DNA of 64,000 bases, from the NCBI GenBank assembly GCA_963754065.1, contig CAVWFH010000020.1, positions 124,001-188,000 on the forward strand, written 5' to 3'. The notes below the pieces were generated by a model. It saw only the letters and a program-made list of their open reading frames with translations, did no database searches and had not been told where the DNA came from. The translations under genes and the position numbers were made by a program. Positions 19,024 to 27,045 of the stretch are shown one piece after another; positions within the stretch are counted from its first letter, which is position 1, and each line of letters begins with the position of its first letter. Origin of the DNA: JALORV01 sp963754065. GTDB taxonomy: Bacteria; Pseudomonadota; Gammaproteobacteria; Burkholderiales; Burkholderiaceae_F.

Positions 19024-19605
19024 TCAACGAACGTTGCGCGACTTCGTGATCAGTTCGCGGGACAGGGTCAGTTTTGCACTCGCCTGGCGATTCGCGGGGT
19101 CGAGCTTGGACGCGCGCTGGTAGGCGTCGGCGGCCATCTGTAGGTAGATGTCGCCGAGGTTTTCGTAGGCGGTGCCGTAGTTTGGCGCGGCCGCCAGCGC
19201 TTTTTCCAACGCAGCGCGCGCGCTGTCAAGTTGCCCTTCGCTCGCATACAGTACCGCGAGGTTGTTGTAAGGCTCCGGCAGTTCGGGGTAGTCCTCGGTC
19301 AGGCGTTCAAACGCATCGCGGGCCTCGGCAGGCTTCTTCATTTCGGTGAGGATCACGCCGCGCACGAAGCGCATCTGCGCGTCGCGCGGATTCTTGACGA
19401 GATGCGCATCGGCCCGAGCCAGGGCCTGCGGAGCCCGGCCCGCGGACATCAGCTGCTGCACCTGCTGCAGCTCGGTGAGCAGTTCCTTGTCCGTGTCGAG
19501 CGTGCCTATTGTCTGCGGTGGCAGCGCCGTCGACACCTGGGCAAGAGCGGCCGATACAGGCAGCGCCAGGGCGAGCAGACAGGCAAAAGCAGGGCGGCAG
19601 ACCAT
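19024..19605 (-). CDS. secreted tetratricopeptide-repeat protein
   Basis: A 193-residue exported protein (signal peptide MVCRPAFACLLALALPVSAALA) with at least three TPR units from about residue 45: ADAHLVKNPRDAQMRFVRG, ERLTEDYPELPEPYNNLAVL and EKALAAAPNYGTAYENLGDI. TPRs mediate protein contacts, and no partner is evident. It is 22 bases before ppiA and divergent from cysS. The much longer frame reaching 20076 runs antisense through the cysS start and is not credible. Confidence 0.85.
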   Translation of the reverse strand: MVCRPAFACLLALALPVSAALAQVSTALPPQTIGTLDTDKELLTELQQVQQLMSAGRAPQALARADAHLVKNPRDAQMRFVRGVILTEMKKPAEARDAFERLTEDYPELPEPYNNLAVLYASEGQLDSARAALEKALAAAPNYGTAYENLGDIYLQMAADAYQRASKLDPANRQASAKLTLSRELITKSRNVR

Positions 19606-19782
19606 GGGTTGAGCGCGAGCGCATCGCTCGCAGGGCACAGGATGGGCGTTGATATACTGCAGCAATTCTACAACCGCCACCCCGTTGAGATGACTCTGCG
19701 GCGCTGTTGACGAGCTCGTACCTGCCTTGTCCGACGCCACACTTCCGTCCGGCGCCCGCCGGATGTTCACAGGGGTTCCCGC

Positions 19783-21151
19783 ATGACGATCGAGATCCAC
19801 AACACGCTGACGCGTCGCGTCGAACCGCTGGTGCCGCTCGAACCGGGCCATGTCCGCATGTATGTCTGCGGCATGACGGTGTACGACCTTTGCCATCTCG
19901 GCCACGCCCGCACTTTCATCGCGTTCGATCTGGCGGTGCGATGGCTGCGCGCGCGCGGCCTGCGGGTCACCTACGTCCGCAATATCACCGATGTCGAAGA
20001 CAAGATCATCCGGCGCGCGGCGGAGCGTGGTGTAACGCCGTCCGAACTGACCGAAGAGAACATTCGCACGATGCACGAGGACTTCGCGGCGCTCGGACTT
20101 GCTGCCGCCCGACCTGGAGCCGCGCGCGACTCAATACATTCCGCAAATGCTCGACCTGATCGGCCTGCTGGAGAGCAAGGGCCTTGCGTACCAGTCAGAC
20201 ACCGACGGCGACGTGAACTATGCCGTGCGCAGGTTTCCGGGCTACGGCAAGTTGTCCGGCAAATCGCTCGACGACTTGCGTGCCGGCGAGCGCGTGGCGG
20301 TCGATGCCAGCAAGCGCGACCCCCTCGACTTCGTCTTGTGGAAGCACGCCAAGCCCGGAGAGCCGCAGTGGGAGTCCCGCTGGGGCGCTGGTCGGCCCGG
20401 CTGGCATATCGAGTGCTCGGCGATGGCCAGCGATACGCTCGGTCACACCTTCGACATTCACGGCGGCGGCCCGGATCTGGTGTTCCCGCACCACGAGAAC
20501 GAAATCGCCCAGAGCGAAGGCGCGTTCGAACAGCCGTTCGCCCGGTTGTGGATGCACAGCGGCGCGCTGCGCGTGGGTGAAGAGAAAATGTCGAAGTCGC
20601 TCGGCAATTTCCTCACCATTCGTGCGGCACTGGCCAAGCACGACGCCGAAGTGCTGCGATTCTTCCTGGTGCGCTCGCACTACCGCAGCCAGATCGCTTT
20701 CACGGAGTCGTTGATCGACGATGCCCGAGCCGGCCTGACGCGCCTGTACACGGCGTTACGTGGCCTGGACGTGCCCGTCGCAGAGGTCGACTGGAGCGAG
20801 CCGCACGCTCTCCGCTTTGCCGCGGCGATGGATGAAGACTTGAACACCGCGCTGGCGGTGTCGGTGCTGTTTGAGCTGGCGGGGGAGGTCAACCGCAGTA
20901 GATCAACGGGCGCGGCTGCGCAATTGAAAGCGCTGGGTGGAGTGCTCGGCCTGCTGCAAAGGTCGCCGGACGAGTTCCTGCGCGGCGCGGCAGGAGACGA
21001 CAGCGCTCGAATCGATGCGCTGATTGCCGAGCGCGCTGCAGCCAAGAAGGCGCGCGACTTCGCGACCGCCGACCGCATCCGCGCCGAGTTGACGGCCGAA
21101 GGCATCGTGCTCGAAGACAGCGCAGCCGGCACAACTTGGCGCCGACAGTAG
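19783..21151 (+). CDS. cysS: cysteine--tRNA ligase, interrupted by an apparent one-base insertion
   Basis: CysS charges tRNA-Cys. The 5' frame (from ATG 19783) carries the zinc Cys29 and the HIGH-like HLGH at 38-41, and ends in-register at ALG (20097). The rest of the protein continues in the next frame from TTG at 20099 as LLPPDLEPRATQYIPQM, with intact WHIECSAM, HHENEIAQSE and KMSKSLGN, to the stop at 21151. Removing one T of the TT at 20099-20100 (or the C before it) joins the two into 455 residues, against 461 in E. coli. cysS is essential, and no second copy is in the window. Confidence 0.93.
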
Positions 21152-21793
21152 ATGGCGACACAATCCCGCCCGGAGTACTGGTCGCGCGCGAAGCGCACGC
21201 TGGGGCGTCGGGATGCCACGATGGCACGCATCATCGCCGCGCATCCGCGTGTGGCGCTCGGTTCGCGCGGCGATCCGTTCACGACGCTGGCGCGCTCGAT
21301 CATCGGTCAGCAGATTTCAGTCAAGGCAGCGGAAGCAGTCTGGGGCCGGTTTTCGAGCTGCTGCGGCGAGCTCACGCCGAAGGCCGTGTTGCGTCGTCGC
21401 GCCGCCACCTTGCGCGCGTGCGGGCTTTCGGATCGCAAGGTCGAGTACATCCGCGACCTGGCACAGCACATCGTCAGCGGTCGCGTCGATCCGGCGCGCT
21501 TTGCGGAGCAGGGCGATGAGGAAATCATCGCCGAACTGGTTGACATCCGGGGCATCGGTCGCTGGACCGCCGAGATGTTCTTGATCTTCAACCTGCTCCG
21601 GCCTAATGTCCTGCCGCTGGATGACCTGGGACTGCTGAAAGCGGTGAGTCTCAACTATTTCGATGGGGCGCCGATGACCGGCAAACCTGCGCGCGGGCAA
21701 GTCGCCGCGCTGGCCGCGACCTGGGAGCCGTGGCGCAGCGTGGCGACCTGGTATCTGTGGCGCAGCCTGGACCCGGTTCCCGTGGAGTACTGA
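21152..21793 (+). CDS. DNA-3-methyladenine glycosylase II (AlkA-like)
   Basis: A 213-residue HhH-GPD base-excision glycosylase. IIGQQISVKAAEAVWGR, the helix-hairpin-helix LVDIRGIGRWTAEMFLIF and the catalytic Asp in LPLDDLGLLKAV are seen. It lacks the extra N-terminal domain of E. coli AlkA, so it resembles the shorter betaproteobacterial forms that excise alkylated purines. Its ATG directly follows the cysS stop (no gap), and accA follows by 21 bases. Confidence 0.9.
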   Translation: MATQSRPEYWSRAKRTLGRRDATMARIIAAHPRVALGSRGDPFTTLARSIIGQQISVKAAEAVWGRFSSCCGELTPKAVLRRRAATLRACGLSDRKVEYIRDLAQHIVSGRVDPARFAEQGDEEIIAELVDIRGIGRWTAEMFLIFNLLRPNVLPLDDLGLLKAVSLNYFDGAPMTGKPARGQVAALAATWEPWRSVATWYLWRSLDPVPVEY

Positions 21794-21814
21794 GGACTTC
21801 GAAGAAAATTCCAA

Positions 21815-22789
21815 ATGGCAAAGACCACATTCCTCGAATTCGAGCAGCCAATCGCGGAGCTCGAAGCCAAGATCGACGAACTGCGCTTCGTGCAGGACGA
21901 CTCGGCGGTCGACATCTCCGAAGAGATCGAGCGGCTGCAGAAGAAGAGCCAGGGCCTGATGAAGGACATCTACGCCAAGCTCTCGCCCTGGCAGGTGTCG
22001 CAGATCGCGCGCCATCCGCAGCGGCCCTACACGCTCGACTACGTCGAGGACATCTTCACCGACTTTCACGAGCTGCACGGCGACCGTGCCTTTTCGGACG
22101 ATCTGTCAATCATCGGCGGACTGGCCCGTTTCAACGGGCAGGCCGTTTTCGTGCTCGGACACCAGAAGGGCCGCGACACGAAGGAGCGGGCGCTGCGTAA
22201 CTTCGGCATGAGCAAACCGGAGGGTTATCGCAAGGCGCTGCGCCTGATGAAACTCGCGGAAAAGTTCGGCCTACCGGTCTTCACTTTCGTCGACACGCCA
22301 GGGGCGTATCCGGGCATCGACGCCGAGGAGCGCGGCCAGTCCGAGGCGATCGGCCACAATCTGTTCGAGATGTCGCAACTCAAGGTCCCGATCATTGCGA
22401 CGATCATCGGCGAAGGCGGCTCGGGCGGCGCGCTCGCGATCGCGGTGGCCGACCAGGTATTGATGCTGCAGTACGCGACCTATTCGGTGATCTCGCCCGA
22501 AGGCTGCGCGTCGATCCTCTGGAAGAGCGCCGACAAGGCGCCGGAGGCGGCTGAGGCGTTGGGGCTGACGGCGCACCGCCTGAAGGCACTCGGCCTGATC
22601 GACAAGATCGTCACCGAACCGCTGGGTGGCGCGCATCGCGACAGCAAGCAGATGTCGGCCTTGCTGAAGCGTGCGTTGGCGGACGCCCTGCGCCAGTTCA
22701 CCGGCATGAAGCCGCGTGAACTGGTCGCGGCCCGCCACGCGCGACTCCTTGCCTATGGCCGCTTCAAGAACACGACCGAAGAAACCTGA
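21815..22789 (+). CDS. accA: acetyl-CoA carboxylase carboxyltransferase subunit alpha
   Basis: A 324-residue AccA, one half of the carboxyltransferase that makes malonyl-CoA, the first step of fatty-acid synthesis. The N-terminal coiled helices (LEFEQPIAELEAKIDELRF), the crotonase-like core with VDTPGAYPGIDAEERGQSE, and GEGGSGGALAIAVAD with ISPEGCASILWK are diagnostic. Length equals the family norm (about 320). The 3' end overlaps tilS by 35 bases. Confidence 0.97.
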   Translation: MAKTTFLEFEQPIAELEAKIDELRFVQDDSAVDISEEIERLQKKSQGLMKDIYAKLSPWQVSQIARHPQRPYTLDYVEDIFTDFHELHGDRAFSDDLSIIGGLARFNGQAVFVLGHQKGRDTKERALRNFGMSKPEGYRKALRLMKLAEKFGLPVFTFVDTPGAYPGIDAEERGQSEAIGHNLFEMSQLKVPIIATIIGEGGSGGALAIAVADQVLMLQYATYSVISPEGCASILWKSADKAPEAAEALGLTAHRLKALGLIDKIVTEPLGGAHRDSKQMSALLKRALADALRQFTGMKPRELVAARHARLLAYGRFKNTTEET

Positions 22790-24230
22790 TCCGCGCGACG
22801 AACTGCTGGTGAACGCGGCCGGCGCGTCGCTGCGACGCGCGCAGGCGCGGCTCGAGGCCATCGATCGCAGCGGCGACGAGGCGTTGCGGCGGCGTTCGAC
22901 GCGCCGTCCGGCGATCACTGCGGTCATCGGCTACAGCGGCGGTCGCGACTCCACGGCATTGCTGCAGGTCATGGCCGGGCTAGCGCGACAGCGCGGCACA
23001 GGCCTGCACGAAGTGGTTGCAGTGCACGTGCATCACGGCATCAGTCGGCACGCTGACGAGTGGTTTTCACATTGCGAGGCCCGAGCCCTGGCTTTGGGCC
23101 TGCGATTCGTCGGGCGCCGGGTCACCGTGCAGCGGTCGGGACGTGGACTGGAGGCGGCGGCGCGTGAGGCGCGGTACGAGGCGCTGGCCGAAGTCGCGCT
23201 CGACGTCGGCGCACAGGTCGTCTGCTGCGCACATCATCGTGACGATCGCGTCGAGACCTTCCTGATCCAGTGGATGCGCGGCGCCGGCCTCGAGGGACTT
23301 GCGGCATTTCCCCCTTCGCGTCGCTTCGATACCGACGGCCCGTTACTGGTACGGCCATTCATCGACATTGCACGGGCGGATATCGAACGCTATGTCGATC
23401 GACATGGTTTCGACTACATCGAAGACGACAGCAACGACGACCGCAACCTGCTTCGCAATGCATTGCGACTGGACGTACTGCCACGCATTGAGGCTCTGCG
23501 GCCGGGCTTTCGCGCCGCGGCGGCGCGGTCGGTGGACCTGGTAGCCGAGGCCACCGAGGCATTGCGCAGCGTCGCCGACGACGACCTGGCGCTCTGCCAG
23601 GACGGCGCACCCGTGGGCATGCTGCGGCTCGACGTGCTGGCGACGCTGCCCGCGGCGCGACAGACCTGGGCCTTGCGGGCATGGCTGGCGTCGCACGGTC
23701 TGGAAGCCCTATCGCGGGCGCGGCTGGTCGAGATGCTCGAGCAGGCCCGCGATGCGCGCAGCGATGCGCGGCTGCTCGTGCGCATCGGTGCGCGCGAGAT
23801 CCGGCGCTACCGCGGATTGCTGCTGCTCAAGGACAGCGACGCCGGAGCGCGCGACGCCGAGGGATTTCGCTGGAACGGCGAGGACGAGATTGCGCTGCCC
23901 GGGTGGGGCGGGGTGCTGCGATTCCAGCGCAAGCAGGATGATGAGGGATTCGATCCCGCGTGGCTTTCCGCGATGCCACTCGAAGCGCGTCCGCGCGCCG
24001 GCGGTGAGCGCTTCAAGCCCTACGCCGGCCGACCGTCGCGAACACTCAAGCGCCTGTACCAGGACGCCGGCATCGCAGACTTTGACCGTGCGCGCCTGCC
24101 GCTGCTGTGGCGCGATGGGGAACTGATCTTCGTCGCCGGCCTCGGCGCCGACGTCAGGCTCACGGATCGCGACGGTGAGCGAGTCACGATCGAGTGGCAG
24201 CCCGACGCCACGCTGATCGGGGCTGGTTGA
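22755..24230 (+). CDS. tilS: tRNA(Ile)-lysidine synthetase
   Basis: A TilS of about 491 residues, which ligates lysine onto C34 of tRNA-Ile(CAU) so that it reads AUA. The PP-loop ATPase motif SGGRDST begins about 60 residues in. HVHHGISRHADEW, CCAHHRDDRVETFLI and RPFID follow, and a C-terminal substrate-binding domain contains FKPYAGRPSRTLKRLYQDAGI. The ATG at 22755 overlaps accA. A GTG at 22809, in frame and after the accA stop, is an alternative. It is longer than E. coli TilS (432) through the N-terminal extension and mid-domain insertions. Confidence 0.93.
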   Translation: MAASRTRPKKPDPRDELLVNAAGASLRRAQARLEAIDRSGDEALRRRSTRRPAITAVIGYSGGRDSTALLQVMAGLARQRGTGLHEVVAVHVHHGISRHADEWFSHCEARALALGLRFVGRRVTVQRSGRGLEAAAREARYEALAEVALDVGAQVVCCAHHRDDRVETFLIQWMRGAGLEGLAAFPPSRRFDTDGPLLVRPFIDIARADIERYVDRHGFDYIEDDSNDDRNLLRNALRLDVLPRIEALRPGFRAAAARSVDLVAEATEALRSVADDDLALCQDGAPVGMLRLDVLATLPAARQTWALRAWLASHGLEALSRARLVEMLEQARDARSDARLLVRIGAREIRRYRGLLLLKDSDAGARDAEGFRWNGEDEIALPGWGGVLRFQRKQDDEGFDPAWLSAMPLEARPRAGGERFKPYAGRPSRTLKRLYQDAGIADFDRARLPLLWRDGELIFVAGLGADVRLTDRDGERVTIEWQPDATLIGAG

Positions 24231-24349
24231 GCTTTCGCGTCGGCTCTGCAGGTTCCGTCCAACTCGATGCAATTGCCCAGCTCGAGCGGGCGGCGCACTC
24301 CCTGTACTGCGACTGACGCGGATCAGTCGGAATCGATGTCCTTCGCACC

Positions 24350-24355
24350 TATAAT
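24350..24355 (+). promoter_or_regulatory. -10 box of lysC
   Basis: TATAAT followed by CGCGA, 44 bases before the lysC ATG, in a 168-base gap after tilS. No lysine riboswitch-like fold is evident. Confidence 0.45.
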
Positions 24356-24398
24356 CGCGAGTTGATCAAATTCCGCAGCGAACAGCGGCTGCGCGACC

Positions 24399-25655
24399 AT
24401 GGCACTCATCGTTCACAAGTACGGCGGCACCTCGGTTGGCACAGTCGACCGCATCAAGAACGTGGCGCGCCGCATTGAGAAGTGGCACAAAGCGGGTCAC
24501 CAGCTCGTCGTGGTCGTATCGGCCATGAGCGGCGAGACCAACCGGCTCCTGGGCCTGGCCAAGGAAGTCCAGTCGAGCCCCGACCCGCGCGAACTCGACG
24601 TGGTCGCCTCAACCGGTGAGCAGGTCACGATCGGGTTGCTGTCCATGGCCCTGAAGGACCGCGGTTTGCAGGCCAAGAGCTACACGGGTCCGCAGGTCCA
24701 TGTGCTGACGGACAGCGCATTCACCAAGGCACGCATACTCGAGATCGACGAGAAGAACATACGCCGCGATCTGGAGCAGGGTGCCATCGTCGTCGTCGCC
24801 GGCTTCCAGGGCGCCGACGAGTACGGCAACATCACGACGCTGGGTCGCGGTGGCTCCGACACATCGGCGGTCGCTCTTGCTGCGGCGTTGAAGGCCGACG
24901 AGTGCCTGATCTACACCGACGTCGACGGCGTCTACACGACCGATCCGCGCATCGTTCCGGAAGCACGTCGGCTGGACAAGGTCACTTTCGAGGAGATGCT
25001 CGAGATGGCCAGCCTCGGGTCCAAGGTGCTGCAGATCCGCTCTGTCGAGTTCGCCGGAAAGTACAAGGTGCCGTTGCGCGTGCTGTCGAGCCTGACGGAG
25101 CCCGACCTGCCGCTGGCACAGGAGGCCACGTCCGGCACGCTGATCACTTTCGAGGAAGCCTCCATGATGGAAAAGGCAGTCATCTCCGGTGTCGCGTTCT
25201 CGCGCGACGAAGCCAAGATCACCCTGACACGTGTTCCCGATCGCCCCGGCATCGCCTATCAGATCCTCGGTGCGATCGCCGATGCCAACATCGACGTCGA
25301 CATGATCGTGCAGAACATCAGCGTCGAGGGTACGACCGACTTTTCGTTCACGGTCCATCGCAACGAGTACCAGAAGGCACTCGACGTCCTCAACACCCAG
25401 GTCAAGGATCACGTTGCCGCCAAGCAGATTGTCGGCGACCCGAAGATCGCCAAGGTCTCGGTCGTCGGCATCGGAATGCGCTCGCACGTCGGCATCGCCA
25501 GCCTGATGTTCCGTACCCTGTCGGAAGAGGGGATCAACATCCAGATGATCTCCACCAGCGAAATCAAGATCTCGGTCGTGGTCGAGGACAAGTACATGGA
25601 GCTGGCAGTGCGCGCCCTGCACAAGGCCTTCGGACTCGAGCTGGCGCCGGCCTGA
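24399..25655 (+). CDS. lysC: aspartate kinase
   Basis: A 418-residue aspartokinase catalysing the first step of the Lys/Met/Thr family. The kinase signature VHKYGGTSVG is at the N-terminus, with GRGGSDTSAVALAAAL and YTDVDGVYTTDPR in the catalytic domain. Two ACT domains at the C-terminus (about 265-410) bind the feedback amino acids. The length is that of the alpha-type enzyme, which usually also has an internal start for a beta subunit. It is followed by a strong hairpin with a T-run and by tRNA-Ser. Confidence 0.96.
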   Translation: MALIVHKYGGTSVGTVDRIKNVARRIEKWHKAGHQLVVVVSAMSGETNRLLGLAKEVQSSPDPRELDVVASTGEQVTIGLLSMALKDRGLQAKSYTGPQVHVLTDSAFTKARILEIDEKNIRRDLEQGAIVVVAGFQGADEYGNITTLGRGGSDTSAVALAAALKADECLIYTDVDGVYTTDPRIVPEARRLDKVTFEEMLEMASLGSKVLQIRSVEFAGKYKVPLRVLSSLTEPDLPLAQEATSGTLITFEEASMMEKAVISGVAFSRDEAKITLTRVPDRPGIAYQILGAIADANIDVDMIVQNISVEGTTDFSFTVHRNEYQKALDVLNTQVKDHVAAKQIVGDPKIAKVSVVGIGMRSHVGIASLMFRTLSEEGINIQMISTSEIKISVVVEDKYMELAVRALHKAFGLELAPA

Positions 25656-25698
25656 GCACGTTGCTGCGAGCCGCTTGAACGAATAAGATCCGGCTCCG

Positions 25699-25725
25699 GC
25701 GCGGGCTCGATCCCGCGCAAACTTT
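25699..25725 (+). terminator. rho-independent terminator after lysC
   Basis: Stem GCGCGGG / CCCGCGC with a 6-base loop, then AAACTTTTT. It ends just before tRNA-Ser(GCT). Confidence 0.65.
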
Positions 25726-25727
25726 TT

Positions 25728-25821
25728 GGAGACGTGGCCGAGAGGTCGAAGGCACTCCCCTGCTAAGGGAGCATGCGCGCAAAAACGTGCATCGACGGTT
25801 CGAATCCGTCCGTCTCCGCCA
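25728..25821 (+). tRNA. tRNA-Ser(GCT)
   Basis: A 94-nt class II tRNA with encoded CCA. The acceptor GGAGACG pairs with CGTCTCC (25811-25817), the D arm is GTGGCCGAGAGGTCGAA, the anticodon is GCT at 25762-25764, the long variable arm is intact, and the T arm GGTTCGAATCC is present. It reads AGC/AGU serine codons. Confidence 0.96.
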
Positions 25822-25827
25822 GTACCA

Positions 25828-25853
25828 ACGCCCCCTTCACGGGGGCGTTTTTA
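25828..25853 (+). terminator. rho-independent terminator after tRNA-Ser(GCT)
   Basis: An 8-bp stem (ACGCCCCC / GGGGGCGT) with a TTCAC loop, followed by TTTTATTT. Confidence 0.85.
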
Positions 25854-25946
25854 TTTCCTGATACCGCATCGCGGCTAGATCGTCTGCAGTCTCGCCTGCG
25901 CGATGCGTCGCGTTGAATAATCCGCCCAGATCACACTCGACCGGAG

Positions 25947-26612
25947 ATGCGCGTGAAGAAGTTGCAATTGATCCTGCCCGTTGCGTTCTTGCTTGCCGCC
26001 CATGGCGCATTGGCTGCGGGAGTGGGGGTCCGTGCCGGCACGACCGGCATCGGCGCGGATGTTGCAGTCGAAGTACTGCCGACGCTCTCGGCGCGGGTCG
26101 GCTACTCCTACCTCAGCTTCAGCACCTCGGTCGATTCAAGCTACGTCGAGTACGACGCCAAGCCGAAGCTTTCGAATGGAAACCTGTTCCTCGACTGGAG
26201 TCCTCTCGGACCGTTCCGCATCACCGGAGGCCTGATCCTGAATGACAACAAGGTGGATGTCACCGGCGTGCCGACCGGGGGCACCTTCACCCTGAACGGG
26301 GTGGTCTACCCAGCGGCCGCGGTCGGCAGCTTGTCGGGCACGGTCAAGTCCGGCAACTCGGCGGCACCATATCTGGGCATCGGCTACGGCAACGTATCGG
26401 GGGCCGGCGTCAACTTTTACTTCGACCTCGGCGTGATGTTCCAGGGCAATCCGAAAGCTACCCTGACAGCGACCTGCGGTCCGTCGCTGCCCGCGGCGCA
26501 GTGCAGCCAATTGCAAGCCAACGCGGCAGCCGAAGCGCTCGACCTGCAGGACAGCATCAAGAACTTCAAGTACTTCCCGGTAGCCAGCTTTGGCGTGACG
26601 ATCGGCTTCTAG
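25947..26612 (+). CDS. outer-membrane beta-barrel protein
   Basis: A 221-residue exported protein (signal peptide MRVKKLQLILPVAFLLAAHGALA). The mature part is rich in Gly and amphipathic strands (VGYSYLSFSTSVDSSYVEY, GNLFLDWSPLGPFRITGG, YLGIGYGNV) and ends in a terminal Phe (VTIGF), the signal recognised by the BAM complex. This suggests a small 8-stranded barrel of the OmpW/OmpA-like size. One Cys pair (about 177 and 188) sits in a loop. The function is not evident. It is monocistronic, between two tRNA genes. Confidence 0.75.
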   Translation: MRVKKLQLILPVAFLLAAHGALAAGVGVRAGTTGIGADVAVEVLPTLSARVGYSYLSFSTSVDSSYVEYDAKPKLSNGNLFLDWSPLGPFRITGGLILNDNKVDVTGVPTGGTFTLNGVVYPAAAVGSLSGTVKSGNSAAPYLGIGYGNVSGAGVNFYFDLGVMFQGNPKATLTATCGPSLPAAQCSQLQANAAAEALDLQDSIKNFKYFPVASFGVTIGF

Positions 26613-26667
26613 ATCCGCTGCCGCGTCGGCAGTTCGTCGCGGGGCCGCATGGTAAACTCGCGACCTC

Positions 26668-26744
26668 GCGCCCGTAGCTCAGTTGGATAGAGTACTTGGC
26701 TACGAACCAAGGGGTCGTGGGTTCGAATCCTGCCGGGCGCGCCA
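26668..26744 (+). tRNA. tRNA-Arg(ACG)
   Basis: A 77-nt tRNA with encoded CCA. Acceptor GCGCCCG / CGGGCGC (26734-26740), D loop AGCTCAGTTGGATAGAG, anticodon ACG at 26702-26704 (wobble A is normally edited to inosine by TadA), T arm GGGTTCGAATCC. A TAAACT box at 26653-26658, followed by a CG-rich discriminator, is a plausible -10. Confidence 0.96.
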
Positions 26745-26752
26745 CCTTCTGA

Positions 26753-26786
26753 AGGGCCTGCAATTGCTGCAGGCCTTTTTCTTTTG
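26753..26786 (+). terminator. rho-independent terminator after tRNA-Arg
   Basis: Stem AGGCCTGCA-like (GGCCTGCA 26755-26762 / TGCAGGCC 26768-26775), then CTTTTTCTTTT. Confidence 0.85.
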
Positions 26787-27045
26787 AAGTCTTGCCATCA
26801 CCAGGTTGCCGCACCTGTTCCTTCGCGGCCGTTGCAAGCCAGTGACTTTCGCTCTGGGCCGCTCGGTGTCACGGACGATCGCCACCTTGTCCGGTTTATG
26901 CCGCAATAAAAAGTCTGGCAGCTTCTGGACTGTGGCGACGTGGCGGAGGAACTTCCGTTGTCATCGCTCAGAACCCTGTCCCGTTGTGGCGGGCAAACTT
27001 CCAGCGAGTGGTGCAGCCGCCCACACGAAGACAGGTGAGGTCCGC
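26787..27045 (+). other. non-coding leader before the fadD-type gene
   Basis: No gene is supported here. An AT-richer stretch (GGTTTATGCCGCAATAAAAAG, 26892-26912) is the only promoter-like patch. The open frame upstream of 27046 lacks ligase homology. Confidence 0.4.

Noticed and set aside
20090..20105. Programmed ribosomal frameshift in cysS
   Set aside because: No CUU-stop or other classical +1 slippage element or pausing signal is visible, and two other genes in the window show the same kind of one-base gain; error is simpler.
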